Origin: DASZHJ01 sp035517495
GTDB taxonomy: Bacteria; Pseudomonadota; Alphaproteobacteria; ATCC43930; CGMCC-115725
NCBI GenBank assembly: GCA_035517495.1
Contig: DATIYT010000019.1
Location: 54,060-118,059, forward strand
Direction of reading: 5' to 3'
DNA: 64,000 nt
The translations under genes and the position numbers were made by a program. Shown one piece after another: positions 17,347-25,895 of this stretch. The notes under the pieces were generated by a model. The model made no database searches. It saw only the letters and a program-made list of their open reading frames with translations, and was not told the origin of the DNA. Within the stretch, counting starts at the first letter, position 1. Each line of letters begins with the position of its first letter.

Positions 17347-18260
17347 CGAATGTCCTCCAGCATGGCCAAGCCGAAACCGGTGCGACCATAACCGTTGCCA
17401 TTGTAGAGCATGTAGCGCCTATCGCTGAAATCAAACACGGATGGATAGCACGCCGCTTCCGTCTCCCAAGCTCCAGTGTCGCCGATAAAACGCACAAGGT
17501 CGTCTTGACGTGTCCAGGTCTCACCGTCGCGAGATTGCGCGTACCCCAATCGGTAATTAGCCAAACGGCGGCAGTACCACATGTGCCAGCCATCGCTGTC
17601 GTGCAAAACGCAAGGGCGCGACAGTGCAAATTCGTCGCCACCCATTGGAGCGAGGACCGCGCGACCATCCCGCTGCCAGCTCCGGCCATCAATCGATCGC
17701 GCATGCTTGATTGCGTGCACCATCTTCTGGCCCTCGGGCCCCCAGCCCAGGTGGGAACCATACCACATGCGGAGCCGGCCTTGGTCGCGCATGACCCACG
17801 GATAGCCCAGTGTGAACGGATCTTCGTGGCTGCGCTCGAGCACGGGCGCCAATGAACTGCGCTCGAGCCGGTCCGGCGTCCCGTGGGCAAGGCCGATGAA
17901 GTTGCGAAACGGCACGGTCACCGACAGGCTCCAACCCAAATAGTAGATGGACAGCACGCCGCTTTCGACCAATACGCAAGAAACCGTCACGCCGCTGTCG
18001 TCGAAGGCGCCGCGGACACCCGGACGCAGCAATGGAGCCGCCGCAATCTGCTGTATGGAAAACCGGTCGTCTGAAAATCGGAGATCGAGCCATGCGATGC
18101 AGGACCGATTCTGTGCGTCGCGAGGGCTAAAGAACACGCGCACGAGATCTGGTCCCATTGGCAGAGGGGTCGGATAGGTCGCATGGGTCGCCATCCAATC
18201 GGCACGTCCATCCGCCACGAACACATGGCCCAGGCGGCGCCAGACTTGCGGCTTGGTCAT
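17343..18260 (-). CDS. Five-bladed beta-propeller protein, glycosidase-like (GH43/GH32 fold)
   Basis: The sequence is built from repeated beta-rich units carrying W-Y or M-W-Y signatures: GVLSIYYLGWSLS, then RLRMWYGSHLGWG, then GWHMWYCRRLANYRLG, then RRYMLYNGNGYGRTG. This is the pattern of five-bladed propeller glycosidases and of related proteins in glycan clusters. An acidic residue typical of the catalytic triad may be in FDDSGVTVSCV, but I cannot assign the full triad. There is no signal peptide, so it is probably cytoplasmic, where a sugar-processing or sugar-binding role fits better than polysaccharide degradation. It touches the NeuD-like gene upstream and overlaps the GT2 gene by four bases. 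Confidence 0.75.
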   Translation of the reverse strand: MTKPQVWRRLGHVFVADGRADWMATHATYPTPLPMGPDLVRVFFSPRDAQNRSCIAWLDLRFSDDRFSIQQIAAAPLLRPGVRGAFDDSGVTVSCVLVESGVLSIYYLGWSLSVTVPFRNFIGLAHGTPDRLERSSLAPVLERSHEDPFTLGYPWVMRDQGRLRMWYGSHLGWGPEGQKMVHAIKHARSIDGRSWQRDGRAVLAPMGGDEFALSRPCVLHDSDGWHMWYCRRLANYRLGYAQSRDGETWTRQDDLVRFIGDTGAWETEAACYPSVFDFSDRRYMLYNGNGYGRTGFGLAMLEDIR

Positions 18261-18926
18261 TCAGATTCGCCGCAATCGCGAACTCGGCACTCGTGACATC
18301 TCGCTCGACGGTGCCGTCCAAACGCTCTCGTCGGCCGTGTCCGCGAGGATCAGTGCCCCGGCGCCGATCACGCACCGGCGGCCGATACGCACGTGATCGC
18401 GCACCGTGGAGTTCACGCCGAGAAAGCTGCCGTTTCCCACCACGACGCCGCCAGACACCACGACGTGTGAGGAAATGAAAACATTGTCCTCGATGACCGA
18501 GTGATGGCCGATGTGATTGCCGCTCCAGAGCGTGACATTCATCCCGATCTTCGCGAAAGGCTGAATCGTGTTGTCTTCGAGAATAAAGCAGTTCTCGCCA
18601 TGGATGAGGCCGCCGAAGGTCGTGGCCCGTGAACTCACGTACGAGAGCAGCGGGTAGCCTGCGGCCTTCAGCGCCGCAACCTTCTCCGCGCGTATCTGGT
18701 TCACGCGGGCGTACCCCAATGCCGCAAATGCCGCATGTCGAGCCGGCGGGAACGCGTGTGCAATCTCCTCGAAAGCAACGACCGGCATGCCACAGAAGCG
18801 ATCTTGCTTCAGATAGGAGCCGTCCACGGTAAAGGCGGCGACGCGATGCTGGGTGTCGTGAGAGAAATAGAAATGCGCGATCTCGGCAATTTCACCGGCG
18901 CCGAAGATGACAAGGTCTGTCACCAC
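18261..18926 (-). CDS. Sugar O/N-acetyltransferase of the NeuD/PglD family
   Basis: The N-terminal Rossmann-like part begins LVIFGAGEIAEIAHFYF and the C-terminal half is a left-handed parallel beta-helix of hexapeptide repeats (FGGLIHGENCFILEDNTIQP, then VVVSGGVVVGNG, then VRIGRRCVIGAGAL). The catalytic-type His is in GNHIGHHSVIEDNVF. PglD-type enzymes acetylate the 4-amino group of UDP-sugars, and NeuD acetylates sialic acids. Next to a WecE-type aminotransferase, N-acetylation of the 4-amino sugar is a natural inferred role. The gene abuts the propeller gene. Confidence 0.88.
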   Translation of the reverse strand: MVTDLVIFGAGEIAEIAHFYFSHDTQHRVAAFTVDGSYLKQDRFCGMPVVAFEEIAHAFPPARHAAFAALGYARVNQIRAEKVAALKAAGYPLLSYVSSRATTFGGLIHGENCFILEDNTIQPFAKIGMNVTLWSGNHIGHHSVIEDNVFISSHVVVSGGVVVGNGSFLGVNSTVRDHVRIGRRCVIGAGALILADTADESVWTAPSSEMSRVPSSRLRRI

Positions 18927-18935
18927 CGCCTCCGC

Positions 18936-19559
18936 TCAGGTCTTGCGCACGATCAGCGTGAACTCGAACAGTCCGTAATCATGCAACAACGCTACGTCCC
19001 GCGCATAGTGTCGCCTGCAAAGATGGAAGTACGCACAAGGATCGGCGTAGTAGAGGTCGGGGCGCTTACGTTCCTCATCCGCGTACGAAGTGAGGCAATT
19101 GAAGGCGAAGCCGCGCAGAGATAGGCGGTCCATCGCGGCAATCGTGTCGAGAACATAGGCTCGCCACGACGATTCATCGTGCGTCAACCGAACATTGAAT
19201 ATACCGCTGGCGACCGCATAATCTGCGATGTCGGAGGGCACGGCGCCAATGTCAAATTTGGCTGCCGCGTCCATGCCGTGCAGCGTCCGCGCGGCCCGGA
19301 TCATCTCGGAAGCAATGTCGATGCCGCGGTAGTGACCGGTAAAGCCGCGCGCTCGCATGAACGGGAGCAAGGCGCCGTACCCGCATCCGACATCGAGAAT
19401 CGAGGCATCGACTTCCCGAACCACCCTAAGCAGCTGCGCAAAGCGATTGCCCTGCGACGCCTCGTCGCGCCAATCGACCCCCGCTGGCGTCGAACCGAAG
19501 CGGGCCAAACGATCAGAATAATACCGTGCTACGTCGGAGAGTATGACGTCGAAGCTCAC
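18936..19559 (-). CDS. Class I SAM-dependent methyltransferase
   Basis: Residues around 55-75 read ASILDVGCGYGALLPFMRAR, the SAM-binding motif, followed by the acidic YRGIDIASEMIRAAR. The N-terminal segment (VARYYSDRLARFGSTPAGVDW) is typical of a group of methyltransferases found with WbqC-type genes. The C-terminal part includes YADPCAYFHLCRRHYARDV. The length of 207 residues fits a minimal methyltransferase. The start overlaps the WbqC gene stop by four bases and the stop is nine bases from the next gene. O- or N-methylation of a sugar is probable but not shown. Confidence 0.87.
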   Translation of the reverse strand: MSFDVILSDVARYYSDRLARFGSTPAGVDWRDEASQGNRFAQLLRVVREVDASILDVGCGYGALLPFMRARGFTGHYRGIDIASEMIRAARTLHGMDAAAKFDIGAVPSDIADYAVASGIFNVRLTHDESSWRAYVLDTIAAMDRLSLRGFAFNCLTSYADEERKRPDLYYADPCAYFHLCRRHYARDVALLHDYGLFEFTLIVRKT

Positions 19560-20263
19560 GGCAGCAACGCCTTCATATACTTGGGCGCGTCGGCACCTGT
19601 GTTGAGCAGCAGGTCGAGTATCGTGACGCCATGCTCAAAGGCGTTGTGGAGCTGTGGATAGGGAGGGTAGCCTTTATAGTCTACCCAGTGGACGGCAATC
19701 CCGGCTGCCGCGAATTGTGCGACATCGAGATAGGCTTGCGCCGAGGGACCGCTCAAATAATCAGTGGCGCCGGTCGCGATGCAAATCGAAAGCAGCCTAT
19801 CCGTCTTCGTCCCTTGCGGCATGAACGCGCGTGAAAACTCGAGCGGCGTCATGATGCCTAGGATATCGCAGATGCCGCGCGTTAGCGCATGGTTTATGCG
19901 GCTTAACATCGATTCCCTGTCCACCGCCTCATACAACGTTCGAATGCGCGGGCCAAGAACCGCGAAGTACGGGGCCTTTCCATAGGCGTGTTGTAGGCTC
20001 GCCCAGTGTCGATCCGCCCAGGGTCCCGCAATCCGCGTCTCGTCGATCGACTGATGAAATCGACCCTTGGTTTCGACGGGGATAGTGAGCCATTGCAGGC
20101 CCCGATCGGTCTTGATCAAATTCCGGTTACGCCAATCGCGTTTTGTCATCTGCGCGTCGTCGAGAAGGACGAACCGGTCCACGGCGCGGATGATATCGAA
20201 ATAGCCTTTCCAGGGAATATAGCTCGACTGGATGATAGCGATCCGATGGCGCGGACGGCTCAT
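19556..20263 (-). CDS. WbqC family protein
   Basis: The start is the ATG at 20263, which overlaps the upstream stop by four bases. The protein opens with IAIIQSSYIPWKGYFDIIRA and continues with FVLLDDAQMTKRDWRNRNLI, both hallmarks of the WbqC family. Later blocks, WLTIPVETKGRFHQSIDETR and VHWVDYKGYPPYPQLH, agree along the full 235 residues. WbqC proteins occur in O-antigen and capsule clusters, and some have been proposed to act on amino-sugar or amino-acid decorations, but the reaction is not settled. Its position beside aminotransferase and acetyltransferase genes agrees with work on a 4-amino sugar. Confidence 0.92.
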   Translation of the reverse strand: MSRPRHRIAIIQSSYIPWKGYFDIIRAVDRFVLLDDAQMTKRDWRNRNLIKTDRGLQWLTIPVETKGRFHQSIDETRIAGPWADRHWASLQHAYGKAPYFAVLGPRIRTLYEAVDRESMLSRINHALTRGICDILGIMTPLEFSRAFMPQGTKTDRLLSICIATGATDYLSGPSAQAYLDVAQFAAAGIAVHWVDYKGYPPYPQLHNAFEHGVTILDLLLNTGADAPKYMKALLP

Positions 20264-20622
20264 GACGCGTTCGCGCTGAGTGCGACTCCCGCGACAATGA
20301 GAACCATGCTGAACATGTTCCGCCAACCGAATGGCTCGCCAAAGAGCACCATGGCGCTCAGCGGCACGATCACGAAATTCAGCGCCGTGAAGGGATACGC
20401 AAACGTAAGTGCCGCAGAGCGAAGTGCCAGCATCCAACAGACCGATGCCAGTACTGCGCCCATGAGGCCAGCCCAAACGAGAGGATCGAGAAACATCGCG
20501 CGCAGATAGTCAAGCTGGAAGCCCGCTCCCGCATGACCGTGCACCACGGCGCGAGCCTTAATGATCACCTGGCCGAATGCGGTGAGCGCGAGCATGGCCC
20601 CTATGAAGAGATAGTTTTTCAC
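20260..20622 (-). CDS. Small EamA/SMR-like membrane protein, first gene of glycan operon
   Basis: A 120-residue protein with four membrane segments (YLFIGAMLALTAFGQVII; VWAGLMGAVLASVCWMLAL; LTFAYPFTALNFVIVPLSAM; MVLIVAGVALSA). The motif LTFAYPFTALNFV with the following FGEPF is characteristic of the half-size EamA/ArnE-type flippase subunits. ArnE/ArnF pairs flip a lipid-linked amino sugar across the inner membrane. Here only one such gene is seen. The start codon is GTG. A flippase for the glycan precursor is the natural inference. Confidence 0.85.
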   Translation of the reverse strand: MKNYLFIGAMLALTAFGQVIIKARAVVHGHAGAGFQLDYLRAMFLDPLVWAGLMGAVLASVCWMLALRSAALTFAYPFTALNFVIVPLSAMVLFGEPFGWRNMFSMVLIVAGVALSANAS

Positions 20623-20721
20623 AGTCTTCTCTCTCTCCTGTAGTGGTGTTCCGTCCGATTGCTAGGTTAGCATACGCACGGCGCTGCCTAGAATGGAGGC
20701 TGCTACCTGTTGTGTGCGCAA

Positions 20722-22800
20722 ATGCCCGCTCGGCAAAAGGCAACTCCTTCGAGCCGCAAGGTTGATGGCGGCACCTCGGCATCGCCGGCGCGGCTTATGC
20801 TTCCGCTAGGTGCCGGCGCCGCTCTGATGGCGCTGTTTTGCGGCTCATTGTTGGCGCTTGCTGGGACTGCGCCCACCGTAGCGACACTCTCGATGACAGC
20901 GGCCGAAGGAGCCATCGTCATCGGATGCGGCATGCTGGCACTCGGCCTGTGCACTATCGATGAACCGCGCACATGGCTGCCCCTCGCGCTGGTCATTGGA
21001 ACCTCGATCTCCTGTCTTGTGGTTGTGCTGCTGACTCTCTTTGGCGGCATGCGAGCCGGCACCTCTTTCTTGGTTTGGGGTGTACTCGTCGCGGCCAGCC
21101 TGGTCTGCTTTCGCTCACGGATCGCCGTGCCCAAGATCGCGCCGATCGATCTTGCCGTGGTGGCGGCCCTCGCCGCCTCCGTCGTGCTGTGGTGCCGCCT
21201 CTCCGCCGGGGCGTATCCGCATCTCATGGGGACCGGCCTCGCTCGCATATGGATCGACTATTTCATTCACGGCACCGAATTGGAACAATTTGGCGGCCCG
21301 ATTGCCGCCGGGCATGGCTCGGCGCTACTGGTGGGCGCGCCATTCGTGTTTTACCATTACGGCGCCTTCATGCCGGCCTCGGCAATCGTACAAGCGACCG
21401 GCATTTCCGGCTTCGCGGTCGCGACCGCGATCCTGCTGCCCTTGGGCCTGTTGATCGCAGTGCTTGGCATCTATGCGCTGGGAGCTAGTTGGGCCAATCG
21501 TTGGGCGGGACTCTTGGCCACCGCCGTTTTCGCCTGCCTCCCCGATCCCTCGTTCTATGGACTTCGCAACGGATACTTCAGCGACATCTGGCTCGCCTTC
21601 ACTGCACCAAACACCGGTTACGCGCTGGGCGCTTCCGCTGCATTGCTCACTTTGTTCCGCTTGGGCGGGGTCCTGACAGATTGGCGCCGGCTTTTGCTTG
21701 TGGTCCTCACCATCAGCGCGCTCTTCGAGCTGAGCGCGCTTTTCTTTGTGCTCGTGGTTCCGCTCTCCGCGTTCGCCGCAGTTTGGACCTGGCTCAAGAC
21801 ACGCGAACGCCGGCAACGGTCGATGCTTATCGGGCTGCTCCTAATGGCGGCTGCGGCTGCTCTGGTATGGTTTGTGCCGGTATTGTCCGAAGCGTGGCTC
21901 AATTTTTCGGCCGTGCAGAAGTTCATTACTACTGTGCATGAATACCAGGGACCGACGGCCTACGACGGTGTTTACACCGGACTCGCTAAGCAATTCGGAC
22001 CTCTGCCCGCCACCTTGATCGGCTATCTACTGCTAGTCCCGTGTATTCTCGGCGGCTTCCTGTTCCTATATCCGCTCGCGCTGTTGGCAGCGGCGCAATG
22101 GCAGAAGCTCGACTCTTTCGACCTGCTGCCGCTTGCGGCATTGGTCATTTGGTTAGGGATTGTGCTGATCGCTCCGGCCGCACCCAATGGCGACGTAACC
22201 GTCTATACACATCGCTCCTTCCCCCTGGTGTACCAGTTGACCGTTATCGCGACGGTGGTGCTTGGGCTGCGGCTGTTGACGCGACCTGTAGCACGGATAG
22301 CAGCTCCGGTCGCACTCGCGCTGTTATTGATGGTCGGGGTCACCTGGACTTGGCCTGCCGATCCCGCGCGGCCGCTCATGGGCTGGGGCCGAGGCTTTTA
22401 TGATGTGCGGGTCCCGGCGGGAATTCTGGAGGCCGCACAATTCCTGCGCACGCACGCCCAAGTGGGCGACGTGATCGCGGTCACTCCCTTAGATTTGAAT
22501 CAGACCTTGGTCGATCCGACGACAGAGATCGTCTCGCTTGCTGGCGTTCCGGCCGTGGTGGGACGCGTCGGCATACAGGTACTGGGCGACGCACAGCGGC
22601 GCGCAGAGACCGAGCGGCGCGTCGCCGTGCTTGAGCGGGCTCAACATGCCCCCGACATCGGTACGGCTCTGACCGCCTTGCATGCCGTGGGCGCAACCTG
22701 GTGGGTCGTCTTGGAGCCGGAGCCCGCTTTCAACGACCGCTCGCTGCAGCCGAGCTTTCGCGGCGACGGCGTAACGCTCTTCCGCTTACCGCCGGTGTAA
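20722..22800 (+). CDS. Large polytopic membrane protein, probable glycan-assembly protein
   Basis: About 690 residues with some fourteen hydrophobic segments in the first 540 (for example LPLGAGAALMALFCGSLLAL and LLLVVLTISALFELSALFFV), then a soluble C-terminal domain of about 140 residues that is probably periplasmic. A loop with WIDYFIHGTELEQFGG is rich in acidic and aromatic residues, as in GT-C enzymes. A TTG at 20710 with GGAGG ten bases upstream is an alternative start. It diverges from the minus-strand operon over about 90 bases, suggesting a shared promoter region. The exact family is not recognised. Confidence 0.7.
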   Translation: MPARQKATPSSRKVDGGTSASPARLMLPLGAGAALMALFCGSLLALAGTAPTVATLSMTAAEGAIVIGCGMLALGLCTIDEPRTWLPLALVIGTSISCLVVVLLTLFGGMRAGTSFLVWGVLVAASLVCFRSRIAVPKIAPIDLAVVAALAASVVLWCRLSAGAYPHLMGTGLARIWIDYFIHGTELEQFGGPIAAGHGSALLVGAPFVFYHYGAFMPASAIVQATGISGFAVATAILLPLGLLIAVLGIYALGASWANRWAGLLATAVFACLPDPSFYGLRNGYFSDIWLAFTAPNTGYALGASAALLTLFRLGGVLTDWRRLLLVVLTISALFELSALFFVLVVPLSAFAAVWTWLKTRERRQRSMLIGLLLMAAAAALVWFVPVLSEAWLNFSAVQKFITTVHEYQGPTAYDGVYTGLAKQFGPLPATLIGYLLLVPCILGGFLFLYPLALLAAAQWQKLDSFDLLPLAALVIWLGIVLIAPAAPNGDVTVYTHRSFPLVYQLTVIATVVLGLRLLTRPVARIAAPVALALLLMVGVTWTWPADPARPLMGWGRGFYDVRVPAGILEAAQFLRTHAQVGDVIAVTPLDLNQTLVDPTTEIVSLAGVPAVVGRVGIQVLGDAQRRAETERRVAVLERAQHAPDIGTALTALHAVGATWWVVLEPEPAFNDRSLQPSFRGDGVTLFRLPPV

Positions 22801-23107
22801 GACCCCGAATGTAAATACACAGACCCGCTAAACAGCGAAAGCACGGGCGGCTCCGGGTCCATGAGCCCGCTGCCTAGACCGACACGAATTTCCGCCGGCG
22901 TGGATCGCGCCGGTTCGACGAGGAGCGCGAGCGCAGTGGTACAACGAGATGCGTACGCGGCTCTGCGGGCAGCGTCGAGGTGTGGGTGACACCACGCGGC
23001 GGTTGGAACAAGCTGCGGGATGAGGCGCCGTTGAAACTACCAAGGGCCCAGGAGCGCGCCGGGTTCTGTGCGAGATCGAATCGCTCGACAGGGTGACCCG
23101 ACTGCGC
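22801..23107. other. Intergenic region with no supported gene
   Basis: About 300 bases between converging genes. Open frames here have no recognisable product or ribosome site. I see no strong hairpin and no repeat shared with other parts of the window. Confidence 0.5.
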
Positions 23108-23764
23108 TCAGTACGGAGCGCGACTTGACCCGCATTCCATGATGACGTGAGTGTACGGAAGCCGTAGGAAGTCTGTTCTGATATGTACCTGGACCGATTC
23201 GAACTCGCTACGCGCCAGTTCACGCAGGTCGTCTATGTGCCGAACATAAACGCCACGATCACTCTTGGCGAGAAAACGAGCGATTGGATTTTGGCGATCG
23301 GTAAACGCCGTATCTATCGTGATCAAGCGGCCCTGTGCCTTCAACAGTTGACGCGCATCCGACAACATTTGTCGTGCCTGGCAATCGTCTAAGTGATGGA
23401 GAAGTCCCCCAGCTAAAGCAATCTCGAATGTACCGGCTGGAAGTGAAGAAAGATCCGCCACGTCGAGACAGGTAAAGGTTGCTCGAGGCCATCTTTCCTT
23501 CGCCTGTTCGACGTATCTCGGTTGGTGATCGATCCCTACGTACTCGACATCTCCAAGATAGGGCACGATGTCGCCGGGCCCGCAGCCAATATCAATGATT
23601 CTATTTCCTCGCTGTGGCCGGATGTACTGCGAGACGATCTGTTGTCGAGCATCAGGACGAGCGAGTAAAAACTGAAACAAGGAATAAAATGCAGGGGCCT
23701 CTAGCAGCTGCCATGGCCAGCCGTCTCTACCTGGTCCTATTTTCAATTTTGTTTGGCCTGACAC
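23108..23764 (-). CDS. Class I SAM-dependent methyltransferase
   Basis: The GTG at 23764 is preceded by AAGGAAG at about seven bases and gives the expected N-terminus (TKLKIGPGRDGWPWQLLEA). Further upstream starts are open but lack a ribosome site. The SAM motif is RIIDIGCGPGDIVPYL with YVGIDHQPRYVEQAKERW. The product block IALAGGLLHHLDDCQARQML and the terminal LRLPYTHVIMEC agree with a common group of methyltransferases linked to glycan clusters. It is the last gene before the phage-like island and may belong to the glycan region functionally, although it is on its own transcript. Confidence 0.85.
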   Translation of the reverse strand: MSGQTKLKIGPGRDGWPWQLLEAPAFYSLFQFLLARPDARQQIVSQYIRPQRGNRIIDIGCGPGDIVPYLGDVEYVGIDHQPRYVEQAKERWPRATFTCLDVADLSSLPAGTFEIALAGGLLHHLDDCQARQMLSDARQLLKAQGRLITIDTAFTDRQNPIARFLAKSDRGVYVRHIDDLRELARSEFESVQVHIRTDFLRLPYTHVIMECGSSRAPY

Positions 23765-24044
23765 CCGTGATCTTCCTTGCAACAAATACGCAGCGATCAG
23801 CAATTTCGCTTGTTTACCACATTGCTGCATTAAAACCTGGCAAAAAAGCAAAGTTAGCGCTTTTCATTATCCTGTCGGGCGCATAGGGTCGCGAGCCTCG
23901 CCGCTGCAGGGCCGCTATAGCTCGTACTCGGCCTTCGGCACATTATCGACGTGCAGTGCGGTCACCCATTGACGTTCGCTTAAGCCTGCATCCCGAGCGG
24001 GCTGTGACGTGCGGCACGCCTCGATGCGCGGAGAAAAACCCGCC

Positions 24045-24063
24045 CTACAAAAACCGCGTTGGC
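24045..24063 (+). repeat. Left copy of 19-bp direct repeat bounding the phage-like island
   Basis: The 19 bases beginning CTACAAAAACCGCGTT are identical to 33812-33830. Weaker similarity extends some 25-35 bases on both sides. Read on the minus strand, this copy encodes the residues VWCSINQPTRFL and a stop, a diverged version of the end of the HD-domain protein at 33.8 kb (MWRTINRPTRFL). It therefore looks like a displaced 3' gene end, as left by site-specific integration. Confidence 0.7.
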
Positions 24064-24180
24064 TGATTGATCGAGCACCACACATTGCGCGATGGGTGTC
24101 TAACTGCATGGAGATCATGCCCGAGAACGCGTGGGGCAAGGTGCTTTCAATCGCTATCAACGAGCAAACACTGAGGGTCC

Positions 24181-25302
24181 TCACTCTGCGGCGTCGCCGC
24201 GTCTCTCGGCTATGGGTAGGGTACGCTGATGCCGCTCGCACCACAGCCGCTCGGCTTCGGCTTTGGCATCGATGTGCTGCTCCTCCCACCACCGCTCTTC
24301 GGAGCCCGCGTCGTGCAGAGCTCGGTGGTGGAGGAGACAGAGGGGAACGGTCCACTCATCGCTGGGCTTGCTGGAGAGGCCGCGCGGCTGGGCGAAGCGC
24401 AGATGATGCGGTTCACTCGGTGTCCGTGCGCAGATGAGACAGGGGAGCGAACGCACATAGGCGAGATGATCGGCATCCCGAATCCGTTTTGGGATCCCAA
24501 GTCGTAGAACGGACTTATCGACGCTGGCCTGCTCGGCATCGGTCCGCTCACCTGTTTCGGTCTCGGTATTCGGTCCTTCGCGAGGAGGGGCGTTCAGCTG
24601 CGCTCTGCGCGCCTCGTAGCAGCGCTGCAAAACGTCGACGTAGTGCGAGCCGCGCGCGGTTCTGAGATCAGGGAAGAGGACGCGCACTTCGTCGGCGATG
24701 CCTCGATTGCGCGACCACAGAGCCGCCAATGCCTCCGTGCTCTGGGCGGCTGCGAAGGCAGTGCGCAGTGCCGCACAGAGCTCTTGCGCCGTGCGGTGGA
24801 CGCTTAGTACTTCGCCATCCACCGCCAGCAGCGTCCATGGCCGCTCGGGCGTAGCCCGACTCCGGTGGCGGCGAACTCCCTGCTGCTGCTTGTCATAGAG
24901 GGCGAGGCCAAAGAGGTTGCCGAAGGTCGTAAGCGCGCGCTTGGTGGCATCGGTCTCTGCTTCTTTGAGGGCGCTCTCATGGGCTTCTCCAAGCGTATCC
25001 CCGCTGCCGTGACCGACACCGCTGCCATCGCGCGCCACCAGGGCGTCGCCGGCACGAACCCGGATGCGGACCCGCGCGGCATAGGCACAGAGCTTGGGAT
25101 CCCGGCGCACGTCCTGCCACATGCACTCGGCCCAGACCACTTCCCGGTCCCAGCCATCGAACCCGAACACGCGGTTGGCTTCGTCGATCGCGTGCCAGCC
25201 CTCGATGTACGAGAGCTGCACCCCCCGGTGCTCCCGGGTCTTCACATGCTTTTCATTGAGCTTGCCCGAGAGCCGCTTGGTCTGAGCTTCCGTGAAGGCC
25301 AT
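24181..25302 (-). CDS. Rad52/22-type single-strand annealing protein fused to an HNH-like zinc domain
   Basis: The N-terminal 140 residues match alphaproteobacterial Rad52/22 proteins: LSGKLNEKHVKTREHRGVQL, then GWHAIDEANRVFGFDGWDRE, then HESALKEAETDATKRALTTF, then FGLALYDKQQ. A variable middle (about 150-280) is followed by a C-terminal domain with PCLICARTPSEPHHLRFAQP and VPLCLLHHRALHD, a Cys/His arrangement of HNH or DUF968-type nucleases. The start at 25302 shares one base with the stop of the Gp157-like gene. Rad52 domains anneal complementary single strands in phage-type recombination. The nuclease activity is inferred. Confidence 0.86.
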   Translation of the reverse strand: MAFTEAQTKRLSGKLNEKHVKTREHRGVQLSYIEGWHAIDEANRVFGFDGWDREVVWAECMWQDVRRDPKLCAYAARVRIRVRAGDALVARDGSGVGHGSGDTLGEAHESALKEAETDATKRALTTFGNLFGLALYDKQQQGVRRHRSRATPERPWTLLAVDGEVLSVHRTAQELCAALRTAFAAAQSTEALAALWSRNRGIADEVRVLFPDLRTARGSHYVDVLQRCYEARRAQLNAPPREGPNTETETGERTDAEQASVDKSVLRLGIPKRIRDADHLAYVRSLPCLICARTPSEPHHLRFAQPRGLSSKPSDEWTVPLCLLHHRALHDAGSEERWWEEQHIDAKAEAERLWCERHQRTLPIAERRGDAAE

Positions 25303-25808
25303 CAGGTACTCCTGACCGAGAGGGTCATCTGTCCGTTTCCGAGGACAACGCCAGGGACCGCCACACCCCCGCGCAAGGCCACCAGCAGACCCTGCCGGTC
25401 GAGCTTGGATGGCTGCGGCTTCCACCAAGATGCTGGGATCTCGTTCTCGGCGGTGACGATGAGCGGCGGGGAGGTACGACGGAGCGAGACCGTGAAGTCG
25501 GGCGCTATGAGCTGTTTCAGATCCGCCTGTTCCATCACTGAGAGGGTGAGACCCCGCTTCTTCTGCGCCCGGGCCTCATAGCGAGCGAGCCGCTTCCGCA
25601 GGTCGGCGATCCGAAGACCGAGCGCCTCGACCAGGGTCAGATCGTCCAGGTAGGAGCGCACCAGCGACACCAATATCTCTCGGAGACTGGTCAGACCCTC
25701 GAGCGTGTCACGCAGGGTCTGCTCGTCAGTCTCCGGGAACTCCGCGAGCAGGCGGGTGCGCCAGAGCTCGTGCAGCTGAAGCTCGCGATTGAGGGGATAG
25801 GGGTCCAC
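25302..25808 (-). CDS. Siphovirus Gp157-like protein
   Basis: A 168-residue protein. Its first two thirds are helical and charged (PETDEQTLRDTLEGLTSLRE, then LGLRIADLRKRLARYEARAQ). The Gp157 family typically has the E-T-D-E-Q-T-L-R-D-T-L-E-G start and the later LTLSVMEQADLKQLIAPDFT, both present, followed by the closing part with SWWKPQPSKLDRQGLLVALR. In phages it lies in the recombination module, next to annealing and nuclease genes, and its biochemical role is not clear. Here it overlaps the Rad52 gene by one base, matching that context. Confidence 0.82.
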   Translation of the reverse strand: MDPYPLNRELQLHELWRTRLLAEFPETDEQTLRDTLEGLTSLREILVSLVRSYLDDLTLVEALGLRIADLRKRLARYEARAQKKRGLTLSVMEQADLKQLIAPDFTVSLRRTSPPLIVTAENEIPASWWKPQPSKLDRQGLLVALRGGVAVPGVVLGNGQMTLSVRST

Positions 25809-25895
25809 GTTGCCCTGTGTTCGAATAACCAGTTGATCCTCCGTTACTTTTTGCCGAATGCAATGACAGGGACGCTGTGCCCGAAGATTTTTCGA

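Noticed and set aside
22828..23223. Minus-strand frame in the gap after the large membrane protein
   Set aside because: The product is Arg/Ser-rich without similarity and it overlaps the methyltransferase gene; judged to be chance.
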